NCBI GenBank assembly: GCA_021464525.1
Contig: JADRCO010000664.1
Coordinates: 1 to 28,578, forward strand
Direction: 5' to 3'
DNA from: Rhizophagus sp. LPA8_4_AMF
Taxonomy: Eukaryota > Glomeromycota > Glomeromycetes > Glomerales > Glomeraceae
Length of the DNA: 28,578 nucleotides
In this document: piece by piece, positions 20,844 to 28,578 of the stretch
Position numbering within the stretch: the stretch's first letter is position 1
Layout of the letters: every line of letters starts with the position of its first letter
Notes under the pieces: generated by a model
What the model was told of the DNA's origin: nothing
The model's database searches: none
The model's input: only the letters and a program-made list of their open reading frames with translations
Program-made: the position numbers and the translations under genes

Positions 20844-22535
20844 ATGACAGAAATGCAAATTAATGAGGAAACTGCTACAACTGCTTCAAATCAACAAGTA
20901 ACTAACGCTGAAACAAATAATGATACGGCATTAACTTTATTTCACAGTTCTAGTATAATAGATCGTAAAAGTAAATTTGTAGCACATGCGAAAAAAGTTC
21001 TAAGTAAAGAAGAGGCGGAATCATTTTGGAGAGAAGTACAAGCAACTGAAAAGGGAGCAACGCATAATATATTAGCTTATCGTATACAACTTTCTGACGG
21101 AACTATCATAGAAGAATATAATGACGATGGAGAAACTTACGCAGGAAATCGTGTATTAACATTGTTAAAAACATTAGACGCAAATAATGTTGTAGTAGTA
21201 GTTACAAGGTGGTTTGGAGGTCAATTGCTGGGTCCGATAAGATTTGATCACATTTTAAAATGTTCAAGAGAAGTTTTAGATAAAGGATCATTAATCAATA
21301 CAAATAAACCTTTGACAAGTATTAATAAACGTGTTGGATATTCTACAAATTCTATTATTGTTAACGGATGTCAAGTATTTATATCCAAGAAAGAATTTTC
21401 ATTTTAGCTATCATTAACAAAGGGTTAATTCTGATTATTATATTTATTCTTCTCTCTTTTGCAGAGAGGAAATCCTGTATTACAATTTATACGTAATGTA
21501 CCTTGGGAATTTGGTGACATTGTTCCTGATTATGTAGTAGGCCAAACAACTTGTGCTTTATTCTTAAGGTATATCAAAAAATTATAAAGTTCATTGATTT
21601 AACGTTTTATAAATGAATTTATGCGATTTTAAAATCTACTTAGTCTTAGGTATCATCGACTTCATCCTGAATATATTTACAATAGAATGGATAAATTAGT
21701 ACATTCATATGTATTAAGGATATTATTAGTCCTTGTTGATACAGTAAGGATTTGTCTAATAATTTATTTTCTAAAATTAAACTTACTTACTTTCTTCTCT
21801 AATCTTTCATGTTTTTATTTTTTAACAGGATAGTCATAAAGAATCTATAAGAGAACTTACAAAGATATGTGTTATAAATAATTTTACAATGATATTATCT
21901 TGGAGGTAATTAATTTAATTTCTTTTTAAATGTAAAGGTATTAAGGTAAAAAATTTTTATTTATAGTTCAGAAGAAGCTGGTAGATATTTAGAAACTTAT
22001 AAAGTCTTTGAGCACAAACCGCCTGATTTGATTATGGAAAAAATAGAAAATGATTATTTATCAAAAGTAAGTTTATTCAAATTCAAATGTTATATTTAAC
22101 TAATTTACTAAAATTGAATTTTTATTTATATATTATTTGAAAGTTAACACATTGTATGACACAGATTAGATTTGTTAACAAGACAGATGTAGTCACTCTC
22201 GCATCCACATTTGGAGTATGTATTATTATCAGTTACATACTATTAATGAGCGTATATTAAATTATATCTCCAAATACTTGTAATTATAGTCCTTAAAAAA
22301 TATTATGGAAGCCACACCAGAAGATATGTCGATCTGTCCAGGAATTGGCGAACAAAAGGTAATAAATGGTATGAACAATAAAAAAAAGATTATTATTAAA
22401 TATTCTGTATTTATTTAGGTAAAGAAAATACAAGATGCTTTTGAACAACCATTTTCTGTATTAAAAAACCGTAATAATAATAGTAAACATAAAGAAAAAG
22501 AAATAGTATTGAATGATGAACAAGATATTTTATAA
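20844..22535 (+). CDS. Fusion of an IMPACT (UPF0029) domain with ERCC1/Rad10
   Basis: Eight exons (20844-21374, 21465-21568, 21644-21743, 21829-21905, 21967-22066, 22165-22215, 22290-22358, 22419-22535) give 382 residues. Residues about 30-150 are an IMPACT/YigZ domain: [62 protein letters not shown]. It lacks the RWD domain of Yih1/IMPACT. From about 166 the ERCC1 core begins ([12 protein letters not shown] joined to RGNPVLQF), then [56 protein letters not shown] and the C-terminal helix-hairpin-helix pair ([20 protein letters not shown]) ending in FEQPF, where human has the XPF-contacting HEPF. ERCC1 is the non-catalytic partner of XPF/Rad1 in nucleotide excision and crosslink repair. Both domains start within the single 531-bp exon 1, so the fusion does not rest on a guessed splice. 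The exon 3 acceptor was set to yield the conserved SLRYH. Confidence 0.94.
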
Positions 22536-22718
22536 TTTATAATATAATAGCAAACCAAATTTACATTAAATGAACATAATGTAATATATCGTGAATTAAA
22601 TATGCATATGCATTAAGTTAAATTTGCATTAATAATTAAAATCAAAAATGAAAAATAATCCTATACCAATTTCTTTCTTATTTTTTGAACAAAATATAAA
22701 TACAAATTTTATTTTATA

Positions 22719-24240
22719 TTATTGTTTGACTAACTGTACAACATCTTCATCGTTAAGTACATGAGTTAATCCAACTTTTTGTGGTTGATGTTTAGCTGAG
22801 CTTCCCCATACCAATGCACTATTAAAAAAACAAATTGTTTAAAATTTCATAAAAAAAAAAGGTTTTTTTAAAATTCCATCATTTAATTACTTACTATTTA
22901 AATTGTTTGACGATTCCTTTATGAATACTGTTGCAAAAATCTTCAATTGTGCGTTGATTTTGTCTTAATACAACTGGTGCACTATAATCTGGTAATTGAC
23001 CTTTTGGTTTTGTGTAACTAAAGTGAAAGAAAAAACAATACGTGAATTCTTGAAATAAATTAATGAAATGTAGTATTTTATTACTTACATTCTAATTAAA
23101 TTAAGATATTCCCACATTTTATCTAATAACTCATCAAAATTCCATTCATGATGAGCTGAAATAGGAACTGCATGTGGAATTTTATAAATCAAATCTAATT
23201 CTTCAATACTAATTTGATCGATCTACATAAACTTTTATTAGTATAAATTTAACATCTTCCTTAATTCATTAGAGACAGTGTACCTTATTAAGAACATATA
23301 TAGCAGGTATATAAATCCTTCCCTCAATCACATCGATTAAATCATCTACAGTAGCATCACATTTGAAATTAACATCAGCATTGTGAATTCTATATTCACT
23401 CAATACAGCTTTGACTTGATCCAAATCTAGATTAGTTAAGGGTACTGTATTAGTCATATTAATACCACCTTTATCCTTTTTCTTAAAATAAATATTTGGT
23501 GGCTGTTTATTCAATCTTATCCCAAATCCTTCTAATTCTGTTTCGATTATTTTTTTATGTGTAAGCGGTTTCAATACATCTAGAACCAAAAAGATCAATG
23601 AACATGTTCGTGCTACTGCAATTACTTGACGGCCTCTACCACGACCGTCTTTAGCTCCTTCTACTATACCGGGTAAATCTAATATTTGAATTTTTGCTCC
23701 TTTGTATTGTAACACTCCTGGTACTGTTGTTAATGTTGTAAATTCATAAGCTGCTACTGCTGAAAATGTTCCCGTTAATTTAGACATTAATGTCGATTTC
23801 CCTACTGATGGAAATCCAACAAATCCTATTCTTGCAACTCCTGTCTTTGCTACGTCAAAGCCGACTACACAAATAAAAACAAAGGGTACTAATTGGTAGA
23901 AAATGTATTTACAAAAACATGCTTTTTAGGTAATAAATATTCCTCACTCTGATTGTTGATAATAACGTACCACCACCCCCTCCTCCACTTCCTCCTTGAG
24001 GTGTCATAAGTTCTTTACGTAATTTAGCCAACTTAGCTTTCAAAGTACCTAGATGGTACGATGTAGCTTTATTCTTTTGTGTACGTGCCATTTCGGCTTC
24101 AACTTTTCAACGGTATTCCAAAAAAAAATAAAATATCAATAGCTAAAACACTAACCATTTTTAAGCAATAAAAATTACAATATAAAAAGTAATAATAAAA
24201 TATACCAACTTTCTTTAATCTTGTCGACGATCGATGACAT
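22719..24240 (-). CDS. DRG1: Developmentally regulated GTP-binding protein 1 (DRG1/Rbg1)
   Basis: Six exons (24240-24210, 24102-23971, 23864-23284, 23222-23089, 23017-22895, 22818-22719) give 366 residues, matching the 367 of human DRG1. The N-terminal helical segment includes [18 protein letters not shown], followed by a glycine-rich turn. G1/P-loop is GFPSVGKST (71-79), switch region [11 protein letters not shown] (94-104), G3 DLPG (117-120), G4 NKID (247-250) split by an intron, and G5 around [10 protein letters not shown]. An S5D2L-type insert and a C-terminal TGS domain ([11 protein letters not shown] to the end) complete the family layout. DRG1 binds translating ribosomes with its DFRP1/Tma46 partner and relieves stalling. 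Its 3' end converges on the IMPACT-ERCC1 gene, 183 bp away. Upstream, a MITE sits 130 bp before the start. Confidence 0.97.
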
Positions 24241-24369
24241 TTTCCTAATTTTCCGCTAATAAACAAAAGTATATTTAATTTAAATTCTTCACGATAATCG
24301 TAAATTTATCTTATCTTCCAGTAACACCAACAAATTTTCTACCCTCACGTGACCTGAAAATATATCACA

Positions 24370-24602
24370 CCTACCGGCAGTGTGTAAAATCTAAATTAAA
24401 AGTCATGTGCACAAGTTGATAGATTTATTACTAAATTAAGAAAATCATAATAAATCTTTATGTAAAATTGCCTTTTTTGTATATAATTTATCCATTTTTA
24501 GTAATAATATGTGCATATTTTTATGTTGTGTAACTGTGCACATAAAAAATCAAGGTGCACATGTGCACATTGTGCACATAGATTTTACACACTGCCTACC
24601 GG
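24370..24602. mobile_element. hAT-type MITE with 8-bp target site duplication
   Basis: Exact 16-bp terminal inverted repeats, CAGTGTGTAAAATCTA at 24378-24393 and its complement at 24579-24594, bound a 217-bp non-coding element. The 8-bp direct repeat CCTACCGG flanks it on both sides (24370-24377 and 24595-24602). CAG-starting termini plus 8-bp duplications are diagnostic of the hAT superfamily. Subterminal GTGCAC/TGTGCACA motifs are repeated, with one near the left end and four near the right, as expected for transposase-binding sites. The perfect duplication and repeats suggest a fairly recent insertion. It lies 130 bp upstream of DRG1, within its likely promoter. Confidence 0.93.
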
Positions 24603-25189
24603 ACAGTTTTTTTTGCCTTTAAATGTCACAACAAAAAACAAATTGGATGGTTAAAATGAATTGAAGTTTAGAGCAAAACTAGATTTGCCATGTTAAAATT
24701 GCCAAATTATATGAAACTGCTGAAATTGTCAAAATTTTGAAACAATCTTTGGTATGGCAAATGGTTTGTAGTTATCCAAAAGTATTTTAAATTCTTAGAA
24801 AAGCTTATCAAATTACCATCTAGTAAAAGTAATTTTCTAAAGTTATTTCTAAAAGAATCCCATAAGAAAAAGAAAAAGTAAGTAAATACTAATCATTTCT
24901 TCCCATTCAGAAATGACTTTAAGCTGCTTCTTAGAAATATATAAATATGTAAGTTAGTATTTTTATTTTTATTTTATTTTTATTTTTAATTTTAAAAATG
25001 AAATTAACATTCTTTTTTTTATTTTCTTATAAGAATCTATTTCTAGATAGTGAGTACAAAACAATAAAAATGTTGATATGTTAAAGATAATTTGTAACAG
25101 ATGTTTATTTGTAATTAATTAACTTAAAAAAATGTTACAAAAACAAAACTTTTAGGCTGTAATAATAAATTATAACTATCATTATAACT
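24603..25189. other. AT-rich stretch without a gene; ATTTTT simple repeat
   Basis: No supported coding region. An imperfect (ATTTTT)n run lies at about 24959-24987. Confidence 0.55.
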
Positions 25190-25792
25190 CTAGAAAATAA
25201 GGAAAAGTATTTTTACTTCTGAGTATTTTTTTTTGTTTTTTTTATATTTAAATGCTCTTTTTAGTAGTACTATCATTTCATCTTTTTCCTTTAACAATTC
25301 TTGTATTTTTCTTTCTAATTGATCTCCTTCTGTTTCTCTTAACCATTTATCTAATATTTCTTTTATTTCCTCTTCAGATTTTTCTTTATTTTCTTTTATT
25401 ACATATTCTTCTCTTTCATATCTCATATTTCATAATATTATTAATTCTTCCTCTGATATTTCTATTCCTAATTCATGTAATTCTTCTATCTCATGCTCAA
25501 CTATTATGGTTTCTCTACTGAAACTCTTAGATTTTTCATCTGATTCTAATGTTTCTACTAAAATCAATTCTTTTTTATTAACTTCTTCTATTATCATTTC
25601 AAATTGTCTACTTTATACTATAAATTTCTAAATCAATAAACCTATTACATTATCATTTTTCCATAGTTAATAGTAACTTGTATATCTATAACCTATATAT
25701 AAAAAACTTCTTTGAAATGCTCTCACTTGTTCTCTATTCTCATTATTTACTATTGTTTCTTCTAAAAATAATAAATCCTTAAACTTATCTAT
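25190..25792 (-). pseudogene. Decayed gene of unknown function, one frame interrupted by four stops
   Basis: A single minus-strand frame stays protein-like for about 600 bp with four internal stops (TAA at 25669-25667, a TAG, a TAA, and a TGA at 25432-25430) and no frameshift. The longest clean pieces are 25597-25433 (starting MIIEEVNKKELILVE) and 25426-25190. The peptide is very rich in Glu/Lys and predicted helix/coiled coil (for example KEILDKWLRETEGDQLERKI), with an aromatic upstream piece (AFQRSFLYIGYRYTSYY). All four stops could arise by C-to-T change from CAA, CAG or CGA, though any such stop can. I recognise no family; a gag-like or transposon accessory protein is possible. Confidence 0.5.
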
Positions 25793-26481
25793 TTATTGTT
25801 TTACTATTAGATACTCTTATTGTTATTTTTATTTCAAATTAATTTATAAATCTTTTCCATCTTTTACTAATTTTCAAACTATCCAAAATATATTCTTGTT
25901 TTTATAAATCTTTATTAGCTAAACACTAGTCAAAATAAGACAATTCGAAATATGACAAATTGGCTAAAATTTGGCTAAAATTTGGCTGATCTGCAGTACA
26001 ATTCAGATCAATTTAAGAATGAACCAAAAATTGACTAAAATTTGATATGATAATTTATGGTCGAATCATTTCATAATATTAATATATATTATTTATAAAA
26101 TATAAAAAAAGAACTCTTTCTGGTCGATCTCATGTTCACATTTTTTACCGTTCAAAAATTTTACAAAGTGATTTTTTCACTGAACTACTTTATTAACACT
26201 TATTTTTTCTTGCAAAAATAGAAAGTTTACGTTGCTCTTCACAATATTCATAAAAAACTTGGAGTTTTTTGCGATAATATTAGTTCTTTTACTATTTGTT
26301 TACATATTTTAGTAATAGTTTTATACTTGCTACTTATATACTTACGTCTTAAGTCAGATAAGCAGGGATACGACATAATACAGAAATAGTACACTTTACA
26401 ACTTCTCCAGACACAAATTATTAATATAGTTTAATAGCTTTACCCTTCACTCTTTTAATTTTTTCTTTTTTTTGTTCATTT
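25793..26481. other. AT-rich stretch without a gene
   Basis: No supported coding region. TTGGCTAAAA is repeated in short tandem around 25969-25988. The rest is low-complexity sequence. Confidence 0.5.
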
Positions 26482-27821
26482 TTGTTTACAATGATCGACA
26501 AGAAAAATATATTATCCATCAATATTACACATCTTCAGGCTGAAAAGTCTAAGCATATGACTGGTGCTAATACATTATATAGCAACAACAAAGGAAATTC
26601 TTACACCTTATTGGATTTTGATTTTTTAAAGAAAGATAACATATACTTACAAGTGTTCACAAATAATAAACGAATAATGGAGTAATACAAAACTCTGTAT
26701 GAAGTTACTAGTGATAGAAAGCATGCGAATATTAAATTTCGTATCTCTAAATTTCTAACTGCGATAATGCTTGTATTACTAATTTCACGTGAGATGAGAA
26801 CTAAATACTTTAACAGACTTCAGTTCTTGTTATTGGAAAAATATCAGTCAATTTTTCATCGGCTAAATTCAACATCATCTAGAAATAATAAACCAAAAAC
26901 TTATATTAGGTTTTCAGTTAGACATACTACCTGGTTTTTTGGATTTAAATTACCATATAATATTTGCTCGCAGTTACACAGGTTGAAAAGTGAAAAATCA
27001 GGCACCAATCAGTTACCAATCAAGCACCAACCAGGTGACTGATTGGTGACTTATTGGTGCCTGATTGGCATTTTCGCCAAAATCTGTCAGCAATCAGACA
27101 GTTTGCTATTTTTTAATCCAGTGATCAGAAAAAGATGAAATATAGTTTATTAGAATCGTCTTATCATAACAAATCAAATGGTAGTAAAATTATATTTCTA
27201 AAATCAATTTTTAATGATGAGAAATTGAGCAAAATGCAAAAAGAATATTTTTATTTTTGTTATATTTTACATTTTGTTTAATATTTTATCATCAATTAAT
27301 TCTAGAGATATGATTTTACTACCATCTAATTCGTCATAATGAGACGATTCCAATGAATTATATTTCATCTTTTCTGATCACTGGATCAAAAAATAGCAAA
27401 CTGCCTGATTGCTGACGGATTTTGGCGAAAATGCCAATCAGGCACCAATCGGTTACCAATCAGTCACCTGGTTGGTGCTTGATTGGTGACTGATTGGTGC
27501 TTGATTTTCACTTTTTGACCTGTATTATGTGCTATCATACTTTCAAATAATAGGAAAGTTTATTAGAAATGCAAAAAACAGGTGATACAAATCCCACCTA
27601 GAGTCCTGATAGAGAATGCCATATTCAAAATAAATAGGCAGAAACAAACTCAAAAAATAACCTCTATTCGCCGAAGAATTAATTTTACAAAACAATTGGA
27701 TTATAAAAACTTGCGCATATATGAGGATGTTCGAGAAGATGAAATAAAAAATGATAAGCATTTGTCTAGAAGAACCAAGTATGATAAATCTCGACAATAT
27801 AGAGTTGTCTATTCTAACTAG
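26482..27821 (+). pseudogene. Unknown coding sequence, broken by a stop and by a foldback element
   Basis: From ATG 26482 (a second ATG follows at 26491) a frame runs through one TAA (26683-26685) and on to 26976 with protein-like composition (for example YEVTSDRKHANIKFRISKF and SREMRTKYFNRLQFLLLEKY). It is then cut by the element at 26977-27524. Beyond the element, an open basic frame at about 27576-27821 (IQIPPRVLIENAIFKINRQK to YRVVYSN) may be its continuation in another phase. No homology recognised. A single nonsense change plus an insertion fits a recently lost gene or a domesticated-transposon remnant; an unrecognised intron is less likely. Confidence 0.4.
26974..27527. mobile_element. 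548-bp foldback element with nested hairpins and TTA duplication
   Basis: The left arm (26977 to about 27240) and right arm (about 27270 to 27524) are near-complete inverted copies of each other (CACAGGTTGAAAAGTG against the complement TACAGGTCAAAAAGTG, then GGCACCAATCAG, TTTTCGCCAAAATC, CAGTGATCAGAAAA, ATGGTAGTAAAAT), leaving only a short loop. Each arm also holds its own palindrome, built from ACCAATCAG/CTGATTGGT units (27000-27068 and 27433-27505). TTA flanks both ends (26974-26976 and 27525-27527), consistent with the 3-bp duplication of PIF/Harbinger elements, but three bases is weak evidence. No coding capacity. Confidence 0.85.
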
Positions 27822-27974
27822 GAAACAGAAACCGCTGTAAGTCCAGAGCGAAAAATTTGTACAAAATTTTTATTTATTTATTTATTTTTTAAACACTATC
27901 TTTTGTACTTACCAAGATTAGCTAAACAAGATAAAAAAATAAACTATATTCCTACAAAAAAAATTAAAGTCAAA

Positions 27975-28330
27975 ACATTAGGAACATCTTTAAAGTCAAA
28001 CAAATAAAAAAATCCGCACTTCCCAATTTACCTATAAAAGTCCAGTGTGTACAAAATCCTGGCGTCCCTAGAAAAAAACCAAGAAATGAAATGTTAGGAA
28101 CATTTCTTTAAAGTCAAACAAATAAGAATAGCCCCTCTTCCCTATTTACCTTTAAAGTCTGGAGTGTACAAAAAACTAGCGTCCCTAGAAAAAAAAATAA
28201 AAAATGAAACGTTAGAAATGTTTCTTTAAAGTCAAACAAATAAAAAAAAACCCTTTCTCTTCCCAATTTACCTTTAAAGTCCAATATACACAAGGAATCT
28301 GGAAACCCTAGAAAAGAAATAAAAAATGAA
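27975..28330. repeat. Three-copy tandem repeat, about 116-122 bp per unit
   Basis: Units start at 27975, 28091 and 28209 and the third ends near 28330. Each contains CTTTAAAGTCAAACAAATAA, a pyrimidine-rich CTTCCCAATTTACCT-like core, AAAGTCC...GTACA and a CCCTAGAAAA block before AAATGAAA. Copies differ by substitutions and A-run length. The preceding 130 bp has a partial, more diverged echo (AAGTCCAGAGCG, TTTGTACAAAA near 27840-27870). The apparent open frames across it arise from the repeat and are not genes. Confidence 0.88.
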
Positions 28331-28351
28331 ACGTAAATCTGCCACAATATT

Positions 28352-28578
28352 TTAACGATACCTTTTCAACATCTTCACGATAACATCGCAATTTTTTAAA
28401 TGATATCACGACGATATATTAATGATAATCTTAACGATACCTTTTCAACATCATCATGACATCGAGACTATAAATTGATATGATATCAGAACGATATCAG
28501 AACGTCATCAAATTCAATTATCATGAAGATGTTGAAATGGTATCGTTAGGATGATCATAATATATCATACGATATCAT
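28352..28578. repeat. Direct and inverted repeat cluster rich in GATATC words, running off the window
   Basis: AACGATACCTTTTCAACATC occurs at 28354-28373 and again at 28433-28452. Near the end (about 28525-28549) an inverted copy reads GAAGATGTTGAAATGGTATC. The space between is filled with GATATCA/ACGATAT words. This looks like one end of a palindromic or satellite-like element continuing beyond the window. Confidence 0.7.

Noticed and set aside
21644..21650. Alternative acceptor for ERCC1 exon 3 just before GTATCATCG
   Set aside because: It also keeps the frame but deletes the Ser-Leu of the strongly conserved SLRYH motif; the earlier acceptor after CTACTTAG restores it.
25252..25521. Plus-strand ORF with a very hydrophobic Phe/Leu/Ile-rich peptide
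   Set aside because: It is antisense to the Glu/Lys-rich pseudogene; membrane-like composition is the expected complement of AAA/GAA codons.
28114..28347. Minus-strand ORF across the tandem repeat
   Set aside because: The frame is produced by the three-copy repeat with A-rich tracts and is not conserved between units.
1..28578. tRNA, rRNA, CRISPR array or bacterial defence system
   Set aside because: No cloverleaf, rRNA-like or regularly spaced repeat-spacer pattern was seen on reading both strands, and the gene structures are eukaryotic.

Overview
The window looks like nuclear DNA of a very AT-rich, intron-rich fungus. An arbuscular-mycorrhizal (Rhizophagus-like) genome is my best guess. 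This is inferred from the strong AT bias, many 50-180 nt GT-AG introns, fungal gene complement, abundant decayed transposons, and a HerA-like ATPase of a type I associate with fungi. No rRNA, tRNA, CRISPR or prokaryotic operon signals were seen.

Layout. 1-5900 is a gene-poor repeat region: a small foldback element (1621-1774), a decayed minus-strand coding fragment (about 3062-3556) and a wrecked hAT transposase (about 4190-5893). 6447-24240 is a compact block of eight spliced genes, whose exons I reconstructed by joining reading frames: a stand-alone SRA/YDG methyl-cytosine-binding protein (-), the telomere protein POT1 (-), a large HerA-like P-loop protein with a broken Walker A and seven helix-rich N-terminal repeats (+), pseudouridine-5'-phosphate glycosidase (-), the ER SNARE syntaxin-18/Ufe1 (+), PA2G4/EBP1 (-), an IMPACT-ERCC1 fusion (+) and the GTPase DRG1 (-). 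Genes alternate in convergent and divergent pairs, with shared promoters as short as 59 bp. 24241-28578 is again repeat-rich: a textbook hAT MITE with an 8-bp target duplication, two decayed coding regions, a 548-bp foldback element with nested hairpins, a three-copy tandem repeat of about 118 bp, and an inverted/direct repeat cluster running off the end.

The most unusual item is the IMPACT-ERCC1 gene. One uninterrupted first exon encodes a full IMPACT (UPF0029/YigZ) domain and then the conserved start of the ERCC1/Rad10 core, and splicing continues in frame through the rest of ERCC1. This joins a translation-stress-type domain to the non-catalytic subunit of the nucleotide-excision-repair endonuclease. 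Two other genes carry informative residue changes. The SRA protein keeps its base-flipping pocket but has a changed 'NKR finger'. The ATPase-like protein keeps Walker B but has lost the Walker A lysine. Three genes here deal with DNA marks, ends or repair (SRA, POT1, ERCC1); the others serve nucleoside salvage, ER trafficking and ribosome/translation control, and nothing suggests a single pathway.
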